Counted from the stretch's first letter, positions 16,990-25,971 are shown. The stretch: 64,000 nucleotides of DNA from Acinetobacter qingfengensis (GCF_008693185.1 NZ_VXKN01000001.1:372001-436000), one strand, 5' to 3'. Numbers and translations: made by a program. The notes: generated by a model from the letters alone, not told the origin.

Positions 16990-17379
16990 ATGAGCTTAGA
17001 CGCAAGTATTTGGGCGTGGAAGGCTCAAGTCAAAAATTCAAGCCAGCGACTCGTGTTACTCACACTGGCAGACCGTGCAGGGGAAACACACCGCTGCTAC
17101 GCCAAGTATCAGGTACGTGAACAAACCGCAAATCACGACAAGCAGGTTAGACGCCAGCAGGGTGTAGCTAACCAGCTCACCGACAAACAAATCACAGCTT
17201 TCTCCCAAAAACTGGCACACCATCCCGAGTTTGCAGGGTTCTTTGCCTACGCCGGCGAAAGCTACGAGCAACTGGCGGCACGAATTGCCATGAAACTCTC
17301 AGATCCTGTGCAGGCCAAACAGTGGGAGCGATATCTCAAGCAGGTCGGGTTTAAGGGCTCGTTGCAGGGGGCGGCATGA
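16990..17379 (+). CDS. Phage replication-type protein, apparently internally shortened
   Basis: A 129-residue frame. The first 37 or so residues (MSLDASIWAWKAQVKNSSQR, then LVLLTLADRAGETHRCY) resemble the N-terminus of phage replication/primosomal helix-turn-helix proteins, which usually continue for 200 or more residues. Here it switches at once to a Gln-rich tail ending GFKGSLQGAA. An in-frame internal deletion is the simplest reading. The stop overlaps the next ATG. Other genes of this element show similar internal losses (terminase, portal). Function is probably lost or altered. Confidence 0.6.
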   Translation: MSLDASIWAWKAQVKNSSQRLVLLTLADRAGETHRCYAKYQVREQTANHDKQVRRQQGVANQLTDKQITAFSQKLAHHPEFAGFFAYAGESYEQLAARIAMKLSDPVQAKQWERYLKQVGFKGSLQGAA

Positions 17380-17792
17380 CATCCATGAGCCTTGCTGAAT
17401 ACCGTGAATTATTTCCAGTGAAAAAAACAAAACGCCGTTCAGCAAAGCAGGGTACCAGACAGCCAAGTGAAGGCGAGAATGTACTGGCAACACACCTGAG
17501 AGCATGCAGAATCAGCTTTGAGCAGGAATATAGATTCCATACAAAACGAAAATGGCGGGCAGATTTTTGGATTACAGGTACAAAAATTTTGATAGAGGTT
17601 GAAGGCGGGATCTGGAGCGGCGGACGCCATACACGAGGCAAAGGTTATATCGGGGATATGGAAAAATACAACGCAGCGGCAATGATGGGTTTTACAGTTT
17701 TACGATTCAGTACAGCGCAAGTTAAATCAGGTTTAGCGGTACAGCAGATAGAAAAAATGATTGGGGGATTCAATGACACTAATGATCGATAA
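17376..17792 (+). CDS. Phage PD-(D/E)XK-type endonuclease (Vsr/DUF559-like)
   Basis: A 138-residue protein with a compact nuclease fold. The helix ENVLATHLRACRISFEQEYRF is followed by the catalytic strands RADFWI and ILIEVEGG (Asp and Glu-x-Glu), then YNAAAMMGFTVLRF. Proteins of this kind in the early region of Acinetobacter and related prophages process recombination intermediates or replace RusA-type functions. It overlaps the gene before it by 4 bases and the gene after it by about 20 bases. Confidence 0.7.
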   Translation: MTSMSLAEYRELFPVKKTKRRSAKQGTRQPSEGENVLATHLRACRISFEQEYRFHTKRKWRADFWITGTKILIEVEGGIWSGGRHTRGKGYIGDMEKYNAAAMMGFTVLRFSTAQVKSGLAVQQIEKMIGGFNDTNDR

Positions 17793-18291
17793 GAAGCATA
17801 TTATGCAAACGGTGGACTGGTCCCGATTTGATCTGGAAGGCTGGCTGTACCAGTTTGGTGCATGGCTGGATCAGAAAAGTTTTACCGGTGCTCCCAGTGG
17901 CGCATACAGTAATCCGATAGCATCGGCCATGATACAGGCAGAAAAGCAGCGGCGTTTGAAACGGCTGGGTAAGAAAAAACAACGCGAGATCATTGCCAGT
18001 TACTTTGCAAGTGAGAGCGAACCGTACCGAAAGCATAAGTCCAGAATCAAGTGCATGATCAATGATAATGAAGCACGAGCGGTACAGCGCCTGATTCTCG
18101 ATTTGACTGGCCAGAGTGAAATTATAGACGACTGGATGGACGCGTTAATTGACCGTTACTTTCGCGGGCAATCGTGGTCAGAAATGACAAACGATCAACG
18201 TACCCAGAACGATGCCAGACAGGACATAAAATGCGGTCTGGCAGTGTTGCATTGTAAGTATGGGTTTATTGGGTATATGGTTAATCTCTAA
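17773..18291 (+). CDS. Hypothetical phage protein, possible late antiterminator
   Basis: A 172-residue basic protein: N-terminal DWSRFDLEGWLYQFGAWLD, a basic helical centre (QRRLKRLGKKKQRE), and a conserved-looking end (GQSWSEMTNDQRTQNDARQD). ATG 17773 has GGGGGA six bases upstream; the longer frame begins with TTG at 17761. It is the last gene of the early rightward operon, the position of Q-type antiterminators, and its N-terminus resembles proteins annotated that way. No motif proves it. Confidence 0.55.
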   Translation: MTLMIDKKHIMQTVDWSRFDLEGWLYQFGAWLDQKSFTGAPSGAYSNPIASAMIQAEKQRRLKRLGKKKQREIIASYFASESEPYRKHKSRIKCMINDNEARAVQRLILDLTGQSEIIDDWMDALIDRYFRGQSWSEMTNDQRTQNDARQDIKCGLAVLHCKYGFIGYMVNL

Positions 18292-18295
18292 AAGA

Positions 18296-19294
18296 TTAAT
18301 CATATATCTCTGGTAAATTTTGTATTGATATACTTACAATACTTTCATCGGATGGAATTTTGAAATAAGCAAAATAAGGAATACTTTTTTCTTTAACAAA
18401 TTGAATGCTGTTTAACTTATCTGAGAAATCATTAGGCTGATCACTATAGATTTTTTTATTATGGTGATCTGTTGATGTTGTTAATTTTACATCGTATTTA
18501 TATGGTAAGGGTTCTTTTCTAGAGTGCATGTTTATTTGAATAATAATTTCTTGAGTTTTTTTACTCTTTTTTGAACTTAAGATAAAAGCAGTTGTATTGT
18601 ATTTGCTACTGAAACTTGGTATTTCCTCGAGTATATATGTTTTCTTTTCATCTTCTTTTAATGCTATAAAATTACTAAATATTTTATTTGCATAAATACA
18701 TTTATCTTTTCCACAAGCTAGCTGATACATTTTTTCTTTATCTTTTAATATATAAACACTGCTATTTAAGACTCTAGACAGTGAGGCTTCTTGTCCCTGA
18801 ACTGAGAAGTCTGACAATCTAAGAAAAAAAAGCATAAGTGAGATTAATAGAGTTATCATTAATAGATATGAAATTAAAAGGTCGTTATGAAAACCATGAA
18901 ATAAACCAACTTTCTTTTTTCTTCTCGAATCGAGTATATATTTTCGTAATACTCTATTTTTGGTGCCTTTGAAGTTGTTTTTATTAAAATCTGAAGGATT
19001 ATTTAAGAATTCACAAAACAATAAATAGGATATTTCATACTCTTTTTTATTAACTTTAAGTCTTGCTATAAAATAAATTATGCATACAGCTAAAATTATG
19101 TATTGAGGAATACCTAGATTTATCAGGAATCCTTCATAAACATAATCTGTGAAATCGAAACCAATATTTGTGGTTTCATTACCTGTTTTATAGATTGCTC
19201 CATCGATAAATATTCTGCCACTTAAGTAAAGATATCCTAAATATATTGTAGTGATAAAGGCTAAATCAATTTTTATATCAGTATGTTTCATCAT
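18296..19294 (-). CDS. Hypothetical membrane protein (332 aa), accessory
   Basis: AT-rich gene encoding hydrophobic helices near residues 10-28, 55-80 and 140-165, and a C-terminal extracytoplasmic-looking domain of about 160 residues rich in Lys and Ser. It lies convergent with the phage early operon, downstream of xseBA. Codon use differs sharply from xseA and the phage genes, which suggests a separate acquisition. No family recognised. A membrane-anchored effector or superinfection protein is possible but unsupported. Confidence 0.6.
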   Translation of the reverse strand: MMKHTDIKIDLAFITTIYLGYLYLSGRIFIDGAIYKTGNETTNIGFDFTDYVYEGFLINLGIPQYIILAVCIIYFIARLKVNKKEYEISYLLFCEFLNNPSDFNKNNFKGTKNRVLRKYILDSRRKKKVGLFHGFHNDLLISYLLMITLLISLMLFFLRLSDFSVQGQEASLSRVLNSSVYILKDKEKMYQLACGKDKCIYANKIFSNFIALKEDEKKTYILEEIPSFSSKYNTTAFILSSKKSKKTQEIIIQINMHSRKEPLPYKYDVKLTTSTDHHNKKIYSDQPNDFSDKLNSIQFVKEKSIPYFAYFKIPSDESIVSISIQNLPEIYD

Positions 19295-19312
19295 GTTTAT
19301 AAAGTAAATATT

Positions 19313-19510
19313 TTAAGGGTTGTTAAATGTCTCGTTTAAAGCCTGCTGAACTGCATCAATTCTGGCTTTGCAGGCTTTGTACGCCGTCATTGATTCCTCG
19401 ACAATCTTCATCAGGTTATCAATGTCCGGCTCTTCCTGAGACTCCAGTAGCTCGGCATTTTTCTTCAAAATATCGTAGCCATCCTTGAATGAAAGCTCTT
19501 TTTTAGTCAT
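19313..19510 (-). CDS. xseB: Exodeoxyribonuclease VII small subunit (element-borne copy)
   Basis: A 65-residue helical protein (LSFKDGYDILKKNAELLESQ, then IVEESMTAYKACKARIDAVQ), the size and pattern of XseB: a helical hairpin that binds along the XseA coiled coil. It overlaps the xseA stop by 8 bases, so the two are coupled. With XseA it forms ExoVII, which degrades single-stranded DNA to oligonucleotides from both ends. Finding both subunits as a two-gene unit inside a prophage is unusual. Confidence 0.85.
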   Translation of the reverse strand: MTKKELSFKDGYDILKKNAELLESQEEPDIDNLMKIVEESMTAYKACKARIDAVQQALNETFNNP

Positions 19511-20756
19511 GTCGAATTACCTTTTTGACGTCTGCCTGAATAAATCCATCCTGAAGCTCAATCTCAATGGATGAATCAGTGATCTGTTGAACGGAACGAA
19601 TAGCCAGATTGTTGCTGCGGACAATGGCATAACCTTTACCCAGCACATGTTTGGGGTTTTGAATCAGTGTTTCCCTGATCAGGCTCTCGATATGCGAAGA
19701 TGCCAGTTTAAGCTGATACTGTGCAAAGTAGCGCGTACTTTCCATTAGAGTATCAATATTTTTATGAGCTTCACTGATCCGGCTGGTGGTCAGCGTTTTA
19801 ATCATGTTCATGTACTGATCATTCTGACTCTGATAAGCACTGATCTGATTTTGAGAAAGTAACTTGATCGTCTGCAAATGATCCATAACTTCACGTGCAC
19901 GTTCCTGAATCAGATTGCGAATACCACCGATTACCTTGCTGGGTGTATCGAAAGAGCGGTGTGCAATCTCGTCCAGAATAGTCCGGTCTTTCTCATGGCC
20001 AATACCAACCCATACTGGTACTGAGCGCTTGCAGAGCAAGGCGGCCAGATCATAGTCATTCAGATAGGCCAGATCATTTACGGCACCACCGCCACGTATG
20101 ATCACAATCAGATCTGGCGGATCCTTATAATCACTTGCCCATTGCTTTAAACCAGAACTTATAACACTCTCAGGTGCGGTATTACCCTGAAAGGTAGCAC
20201 TGTGGTAAACAAAATGGCATACGCCGGCCTGATCCAGTACATCGGCATCTTTCTTGAAGTCACCCAGACCTGCCGCATTGAGTGGAGCAATAACCAGAAC
20301 GCTTTTAATATCGAAAGGTGCAGGCAAAGATCTGTTTTTATGGAGAAGGCCTTCTTTATTTAACCGATCAACAATTTGCTGATAACGTCTGGCAATATCG
20401 CCCAGTGTATAACTTGAATCGATATCCTCGACATTTACTGAAAAGCCATACTGTGGATCAAAACGTGCCTTAATACGGATCAGTACGTTGAGATCTTTAG
20501 AAAGCTCAATACCGCTTTCCCGCTCAAACTTCAAAACAACTTTGGCGGCAGTAAACTTCCAGATCGTCGCCTTACAGCTTGCAATTATCTTGTCGGTATC
20601 TTCTTCTTTTTCGGCAAGCTCAAGATAGTAGTGGCCGCCCTTAATAGTCAGGTTGCGTATCTCGGCCTTTACCCATACAGGCTCATCGAAAGTCATTTGT
20701 ATGACTTCCCTTACTGAGGCAAGATACTCGTTAAGTGATAAAGGGTGATCTGACAT
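19503..20756 (-). CDS. xseA: Exodeoxyribonuclease VII large subunit (element-borne copy)
   Basis: A 417-residue protein with the XseA order: N-terminal OB fold (VWVKAEIRNLTIKGGHYYLE), central catalytic domain with VLVIAPLNAAGLGDF, VIIRGGGAVNDLAYLNDYDL and VPVWVGIGHEKDRTILDEIA, then a long coiled coil and the C-terminal LGKGYAIVRS segment. Slightly shorter than chromosomal XseA (about 450). It is placed between the McrBC genes and the unknown membrane protein, in the same direction as mcrBC, with 81 bases between. The housekeeping copy should be elsewhere in the genome. Confidence 0.9.
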   Translation of the reverse strand: MSDHPLSLNEYLASVREVIQMTFDEPVWVKAEIRNLTIKGGHYYLELAEKEEDTDKIIASCKATIWKFTAAKVVLKFERESGIELSKDLNVLIRIKARFDPQYGFSVNVEDIDSSYTLGDIARRYQQIVDRLNKEGLLHKNRSLPAPFDIKSVLVIAPLNAAGLGDFKKDADVLDQAGVCHFVYHSATFQGNTAPESVISSGLKQWASDYKDPPDLIVIIRGGGAVNDLAYLNDYDLAALLCKRSVPVWVGIGHEKDRTILDEIAHRSFDTPSKVIGGIRNLIQERAREVMDHLQTIKLLSQNQISAYQSQNDQYMNMIKTLTTSRISEAHKNIDTLMESTRYFAQYQLKLASSHIESLIRETLIQNPKHVLGKGYAIVRSNNLAIRSVQQITDSSIEIELQDGFIQADVKKVIRHD

Positions 20757-20837
20757 TAATCGTTATAGTGATTGACTGAAAAAGCAGTATAAAACCTAAG
20801 GGTGAGAGAATAAACATTTACCATCGCTATAGCTGTT

Positions 20838-22091
20838 CTACCCGTCAGGCAAATGCTTTTCATCCAGATATGTCTTTAAAATATCAAGAGGGTCAATATA
20901 TATACAGTGGATAGGAGGAAAGTAGTCATCCTGAAACTGTCTTGAACATTCGTCCAGCATTTTTATGCTGTCGAAAAATTTCTGCTTTCCTGGAAAAATC
21001 ATACTGTTCCTGATCTGGTATCCCTCAAACTGGAAAAGCTGGGAGAGAGCCTTTTCATAAAAAAACTGCTTTACCAGATCAGACCAGCCGGGAGAGCTGG
21101 AAACCTGGGTTGCATCGTAGTACTTTGCATCCATTACATGAAGTGATCTGTCTTCACGGTTCTCAATGACAATATCTGTTCTCATGCCCGATCGACTGGC
21201 AATATGAGAATTTCCATCATTATCCAGAAAAACCGGTTTTGGCAGATATCTGTTGATGTCAATAACGTTGCGGAAACACCTTGCGAGCATATGTTCCCAT
21301 GCCACATGAAAACGTGTGACCCCGATGACCATATTCATGTCCTGATTTCCCTTCAGGGCCTCAAGAAAATCTATAAGCTTTCCCAGAAGGAGTGTATGGC
21401 GATCTGCAAAATGCTTTCTTGCCTCGTGCTTCAACAGGATGATCTGAGCCCTGACGGCCAGTCCGGATTCACCGTACTGTAGGAGTGAATAAGGTACCGC
21501 ATTTTTACCACCAAACAAAAAACCGTATCTCGAATAGATCCGGGCAAGAATGCCTGCATGAATCCTTGTTATTTCAGAAATGCTGACAGTTTTCTGTCTG
21601 CCGAATACGTCAAGATAAACCGGATTGCCTTTAGCATCAGGATAGGAAACCGACCGGTTAAGTGTTCTTTTCCAGTCAGTCTTACCTGTATTCTTTCTGG
21701 ACAGTATCTCTTCATCCCTGAATATACCGTGTTGCTGGAAGTCTGATATCAGGTACCGGAAAAGCTCAAGCTTGTCGAAACCCATTTCATCTGCACCATC
21801 TTCAGGGCTATGGACTTGGGTTCTCGAAAATCTTGCAAATTTTAAAAGAGACTGCATGAGAAGGTTACAGTATATTTCCGGTTTCAGCAGGATCTCATAA
21901 ATGTCCGACTTGCGTGGAAAGAAAAAATAGTTCCTGCCCTCATGGCAGACAAGTCCGCAGAATGAAACTTTCATTCCATTAACAGAGCTGACTAGTCCCT
22001 TATCCCTTATAAAACTTGCGATCCTCGGAGGAAGTTGCTCTACAGGCATCCTGTCTGTGAGGTATTCACTCTGCGCCAGAATGCTATTCAC
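20838..22091 (-). CDS. mcrC: McrC/LlaJI-like restriction subunit
   Basis: A 417-residue protein of the McrC family. The N-terminal beta-rich part contacts the McrB-like motor. The C-terminal half carries the PD-(D/E)XK nuclease: MRTDIVIEN followed by LHVMDAKYYD (Asp, Asp-x-Lys). It overlaps the mcrB stop by 8 bases. Together they form a GTP-driven complex that cleaves DNA. Because a cognate m5C methyltransferase is adjacent, this looks like a LlaJI-type restriction pair protected by methylation rather than a classic methylation-dependent McrBC. That is an inference. Confidence 0.88.
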   Translation of the reverse strand: MNSILAQSEYLTDRMPVEQLPPRIASFIRDKGLVSSVNGMKVSFCGLVCHEGRNYFFFPRKSDIYEILLKPEIYCNLLMQSLLKFARFSRTQVHSPEDGADEMGFDKLELFRYLISDFQQHGIFRDEEILSRKNTGKTDWKRTLNRSVSYPDAKGNPVYLDVFGRQKTVSISEITRIHAGILARIYSRYGFLFGGKNAVPYSLLQYGESGLAVRAQIILLKHEARKHFADRHTLLLGKLIDFLEALKGNQDMNMVIGVTRFHVAWEHMLARCFRNVIDINRYLPKPVFLDNDGNSHIASRSGMRTDIVIENREDRSLHVMDAKYYDATQVSSSPGWSDLVKQFFYEKALSQLFQFEGYQIRNSMIFPGKQKFFDSIKMLDECSRQFQDDYFPPIHCIYIDPLDILKTYLDEKHLPDG

Positions 22092-23490
22092 CAGTAATGC
22101 CTTCCGTTTCGCCTGGTAGTACAGCTATAAGTTTTTCCTGCAACTGGTTTTGAAACCTGTCCGAGAAAATAACGGCTTTACGGCTGTAATGCTCAACGAG
22201 TGAGCCAAAAGTCCGGATGTCCGGATGAAAAAGGACAGTCCGTTCCGTGTGTCTCAACACATCATCCCATAGATACATCAGTACTTTCCCGGTCAGGGTT
22301 TTCTCTGAACTTTCAGGACTGGCAATCTCTTCTGTAGTCACAAACCATGGACCAAGATGCCGGTCTTCCGGGATTGCTTCGGCAGAGAGAATTCTGTTCA
22401 CCGACTGTGCAAAATCAGACCAGCTGATCCGATGCTCTTTATCCATTGCAATGATTTCAAAAGACCCTTCTGGAGAGTTCGAAAAATTAATCGGTATATA
22501 GTTAAATTTCCATCGACGCTTGAAAGCAGTATCCAGTGGCATGACAGCCTGATCGCTGCTGTTCATTGTTGCATAGATGCTCAGGTTCGAAGGGATAAAA
22601 AGCTTGTTGTCAGGAAATTTGCCTGAAAGTTCCGTATTAAAGATCTGTAAAAGATCCTTATCATTGATATCGATGGTATATGAACTTCTTCCATCAGCAT
22701 TCCTGTCTAGAAGCTGGAAAAGCTCACCAAAAACTGCAGCAGCCGGCGCGCGGTTGATCTCTTCAATAATCAGGTAGTAATGCTGCTCAGGATCATTCAT
22801 AGCCCTGATAAGTACTTCGGTAAAAGGACCTTTCCTGAAACTGTACTCAATTCCGTCATCACCCATTGAGGGTTTGATACAGCCAACAAAGTCGCTGTAC
22901 TGCGTTTCAGGATGAAATACTGTTCTTATTGAGTTATGAGGACCTGTTTTTTGATCTATTGCAAAACTTTTTCCGGTTCCTGGTGCGCCGTAGTAAATGA
23001 TGTTTTCGCCTGTTCCTTTACTATCAATTTCCGTTGTAATTTCATGAAAAGAGATACTGGCTGTGTAGTTATGCACCTGTCTGTTCAGAAACGCTATTGT
23101 ATTATTTAAGTAGGTTTCAGTGAGGGGCATTTGTTTTTCAACATAAGCGATATTATTTACAGCGCACAAAACTTTATGTACGACTGAATATAAAGGCAAT
23201 GTCTGTACAGTAGAAAGAGCATTTACGACAGGATCAGTTAGATAATTTGAAAAAGCATCTCGCCATTGTTTCTCAATATAATTCGAGATAACTTCAAATT
23301 CACTGAAATTGTTTTTAATATCTATCAGTGTTTTTTCTAGAGAAAATAATGAAATTTCAAATTCTTTCTTTTCACCACGCCGGCCAGTATTCGAAAATCT
23401 AAGAGATGGCCAACTGGGAACTCTATTTAGATCCATTCCACTTTCATAAGTAGATATTTTGTGAATAAGGTCATCTATTGTATGGATCAT
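22084..23490 (-). CDS. mcrB: McrB-like AAA+ GTPase restriction motor
   Basis: A 468-residue protein. Residues 1-160 are a helical N-terminal region that should contact DNA or determine specificity; it lacks an obvious DUF3578 domain. The AAA+ core has Walker A GAPGTGKS (168-175), Walker B YYLIIEEINRAP, and the McrB signature MNSSDQAVMPLDTAFKRRW. GTP hydrolysis would drive translocation with McrC as the nuclease. Divergent from the methyltransferase, with 78 bases between the starts, so expression of both can be coordinated. Confidence 0.9.
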   Translation of the reverse strand: MIHTIDDLIHKISTYESGMDLNRVPSWPSLRFSNTGRRGEKKEFEISLFSLEKTLIDIKNNFSEFEVISNYIEKQWRDAFSNYLTDPVVNALSTVQTLPLYSVVHKVLCAVNNIAYVEKQMPLTETYLNNTIAFLNRQVHNYTASISFHEITTEIDSKGTGENIIYYGAPGTGKSFAIDQKTGPHNSIRTVFHPETQYSDFVGCIKPSMGDDGIEYSFRKGPFTEVLIRAMNDPEQHYYLIIEEINRAPAAAVFGELFQLLDRNADGRSSYTIDINDKDLLQIFNTELSGKFPDNKLFIPSNLSIYATMNSSDQAVMPLDTAFKRRWKFNYIPINFSNSPEGSFEIIAMDKEHRISWSDFAQSVNRILSAEAIPEDRHLGPWFVTTEEIASPESSEKTLTGKVLMYLWDDVLRHTERTVLFHPDIRTFGSLVEHYSRKAVIFSDRFQNQLQEKLIAVLPGETEGITGE

Positions 23491-23568
23491 TATAAATCCT
23501 GTTAATCCTGATTGCGCATTAATGACTATCGTGGTTTAATAGCCGGGTCAAAAAGCGGATAAGTTATT

Positions 23569-24861
23569 GTGAAGTACGTTGATCTCGATTCATCTTATAT
23601 CAGACAAAAAAGAAATAACATGGGGTTATCCCTTAAAGAGTTCGCATTGCTTCTCGATATGAAAGAGAATGGTGAAAGAACAGTCAGGGGCTGGGAAAGT
23701 GGCGAGCACGTACCTACAAAAGCCAAATGGGAGCAGATCATGGCCCTGCCAGACAAGGCTCCATTCAGGGAGCATCCTGACCAGAAGCATAAGTTCACCT
23801 TTATTGACCTTTTTGCCGGTATTGGCGGAATTCGTTTACCTTTTCAGAAATTGAAAGGAAAGTGTGTATTCAGTTCTGAATGGGACAAGTTCGCACAGAA
23901 GACCTATGCTGCAAATTTTGGTGAATTGCCGTCAGGTGACATTACACAGATTAAAGCAGCTGACATTCCTGATCATGATATTCTTCTGGGAGGCTTCCCG
24001 TGTCAGGCTTTCTCACAGGCAGGCAGACGTCAGGGCTTTCAGGATACCCGTGGTACCATGTTCTTCGAGATTCAGCGCATTCTCGTAGAAAAGCGGCCAA
24101 AAGCATTCCTGCTGGAAAACGTAAAGCAGCTGCAGGGACATGACAAAGGGCGCACACTCCAGACAATTCTGGAAATTTTACGTGGTGAGTTTGATCAGAA
24201 ACAGAATCTGGATGTAACGCTTTCTGATGAAACCAGAAAAGCACTCTCTGAAAAACTGAACTACTGGGTTGATGTCAAGGTACTACGTGCAGCGGATTTT
24301 GGTGTACCACAGAACCGTGAGCGTGTTTTCCTAGTAGGTTTTGACCGAAAATACTTTGGTGAAGAGTGCGATTTTAAAGAACTTTTCAGCTGGCCTGTTC
24401 CTCCAAAGACACAGACACGGCTTGGCGATATCCTTGAAGATGTATCCAGATTCAAGAATACTGAAGATGTGTATACGATTTCCGACCGTCTATGGGAAGG
24501 TCACCAGCGCCGCAAGGAAGAACACGGAATCAAGGGTAACGGATTTGGCTATACACTTTATACAGGCGATAGTCCGTATTCCAATACCTTGAGTGCACGC
24601 TACTACAAGGATGGATCGGAAATCCTCATTTCACAGGCCGAGCATGGCAAGAACCCCCGTAAGCTGACGCCACGTGAGTGCGCGCGCCTGCAGGGATTCC
24701 CTGAGAACTATATAGTCGATGCAGTTTCACATGGACAAATCTATAAGCAGTTCGGCAATTCTGTATGCGTAAAGGTTATTGAGGCTGTAGCCGGACAAAT
24801 AATTAGCTGTCTTGATAAGGCTGAAAAGATTGTTGCAGAGAGACAGCTAAAACTATTCTAG
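23569..24861 (+). CDS. DNA (cytosine-5) methyltransferase with N-terminal HTH
   Basis: A 430-residue m5C methyltransferase. An XRE-like HTH occupies residues 5-55 (RNNMGLSLKEFALLLDMK), then motif I FIDLFAGIGGIRL, motif IV GGFPCQAFSQAG with catalytic Cys145, motif VI ENVKQLQ, motif VIII QNRERVFLVG, a target-recognition region, and motif X GNSVCVKVIEA. It protects host DNA from the divergent McrBC-like nuclease. The HTH may let it repress its own or the mcrBC promoter in the 78-base gap. A vsr gene follows convergently, typical of Dcm-like enzymes. Confidence 0.95.
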   Translation: MKYVDLDSSYIRQKRNNMGLSLKEFALLLDMKENGERTVRGWESGEHVPTKAKWEQIMALPDKAPFREHPDQKHKFTFIDLFAGIGGIRLPFQKLKGKCVFSSEWDKFAQKTYAANFGELPSGDITQIKAADIPDHDILLGGFPCQAFSQAGRRQGFQDTRGTMFFEIQRILVEKRPKAFLLENVKQLQGHDKGRTLQTILEILRGEFDQKQNLDVTLSDETRKALSEKLNYWVDVKVLRAADFGVPQNRERVFLVGFDRKYFGEECDFKELFSWPVPPKTQTRLGDILEDVSRFKNTEDVYTISDRLWEGHQRRKEEHGIKGNGFGYTLYTGDSPYSNTLSARYYKDGSEILISQAEHGKNPRKLTPRECARLQGFPENYIVDAVSHGQIYKQFGNSVCVKVIEAVAGQIISCLDKAEKIVAERQLKLF

Positions 24862-24904
24862 TTTGCTATCCCATGTAAGTGAAAACTCGGTTTCACTGAA
24901 AAAT

Positions 24905-24925
24905 GGAGAGTTATCTCCCTTTTTC
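24905..24925. terminator. Terminator between methyltransferase and vsr
   Basis: GGAGA GTTA TCTCC followed by CTTTTTC, just after a second inverted repeat (GTGAAA/TTTCAC). It serves the methyltransferase transcript at the convergent junction. Confidence 0.6.
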
Positions 24926-25385
24926 AGTTCATCATTGATTCATCTATCTCCAGAAGTGGTTCGGTACCAGCTAGCCATGCTGTAAGTATTTCCATAAGTA
25001 GTGCAGGATCCTTTCTGGAACGGCGTATTGCACACTCCCATATAGTACATATTCTCCAGCCACTATCTAAAAGCAGATGCATGGCTTTTATGTCATTTTC
25101 CTGATTTCTGGAAATTTTTGCTTCCCAGAATTTGGTACGGCTGGCAGGTAACTTGAATAATCTGCAGTTTTGATGACCATGCCAGAAACAGCCATGTATA
25201 AAAATAATAGCCTTGTATTTAGGCAGTACGATATCAGGTTTACCTGGCAGATCCTTACGATGTATACGGAAGCGAAAACCTCGTGCATGTAGAAGACTGC
25301 GCACCATTAATTCAGGCTTGGTATTCCGTCCCTTGATATTTGACATCATACGGCTACGGGTTTCACGATCTACGACGTCAACCAT
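24924..25385 (-). CDS. vsr: Very short patch repair endonuclease
   Basis: A 153-residue Vsr. Motifs: MMSNIKGRNTKPELMVRSLL, PGKPDIVLPKYKAIIFIHGC (catalytic Asp in PDIV), and FWHGHQNC with the His and Cys ligands, then WRICTIWECAIR. It nicks beside T-G mismatches produced by deamination of 5-methylcytosine, protecting sites modified by the adjacent methyltransferase. Length and motifs are normal, so it appears functional. Confidence 0.95.
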   Translation of the reverse strand: MVDVVDRETRSRMMSNIKGRNTKPELMVRSLLHARGFRFRIHRKDLPGKPDIVLPKYKAIIFIHGCFWHGHQNCRLFKLPASRTKFWEAKISRNQENDIKAMHLLLDSGWRICTIWECAIRRSRKDPALLMEILTAWLAGTEPLLEIDESMMN

Positions 25386-25545
25386 ATTGCTTTATGAACC
25401 ATAACTGGGTTTTATCCATAATATAATGTTAAGAGATATGCTTTTATGCATGAATTAGGTTTAAGTATTGAAAACTTGACCCTGCGCAGGACAAGTGCTA
25501 TTTTGATCTTATAGTGGTCGAATTATAAGTAAATGGCCAGAACTG

Positions 25546-25570
25546 AAGCCCGCATATGCGGGCTTTGTTG
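25546..25570 (+). terminator. Rho-independent terminator upstream of accessory gene
   Basis: Perfect inverted repeat AAGCCCGCATATGCGGGCTT followed by TGTTGTT. It lies in the 290-base gap between vsr and the 97-residue gene. The rest of that gap shows nothing recognisable. Confidence 0.65.
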
Positions 25571-25677
25571 TTATTTGGTGGCTTAATTTTTTATATTGGC
25601 CTTAATAACAGTTAAAGATTGTCTCCTGTGCTATAAGTCGATTCCGTTATCTATTTTAAATAATCAAATGAGACTGA

Positions 25678-25971
25678 ATGGATGATGAAGATGGTTATGA
25701 GTGGTGTGAGCTAATATTTGCTGTAGCACTGGAGCAATATAAACCGTCGGAATATGAAATAGATAATAAGCTTAAATTTTTTGCCTTAGTTTTAAAGCTA
25801 TTTGTGGAGATGCGCAAAGAAGAGGCAATTATCGAAGTCAAAACTGTTAATGTTAAATTTAAGTTTAGATCTAAGAGTTATGCTTTCTGGGTTTTTGGAA
25901 TACCAAATTATGAAGATCGAAATCTCTATTTGGCATATTTGAAAAGTCAGTTAAGCAAGTTGCTAGATTGA
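25678..25971 (+). CDS. Hypothetical protein (97 aa)
   Basis: Acidic N-terminus (MDDEDGYEWCELIFAVALEQ), a helical centre and a C-terminal LAYLKSQLSKLLD. No membrane segment. It is a stand-alone gene flanked by terminators on both sides, between the restriction block and the terminase genes, so it is an independent accessory unit. No family recognised. AT-rich. Small acidic stand-alone phage proteins are sometimes inhibitors of host enzymes, but nothing here shows that. Confidence 0.55.
   Translation: MDDEDGYEWCELIFAVALEQYKPSEYEIDNKLKFFALVLKLFVEMRKEEAIIEVKTVNVKFKFRSKSYAFWVFGIPNYEDRNLYLAYLKSQLSKLLD

Noticed and set aside
21204..22777. Several plus-strand ORFs opposite mcrC and mcrB
   Set aside because: They are antisense to strongly conserved restriction genes and lack ribosome sites and recognisable domains.
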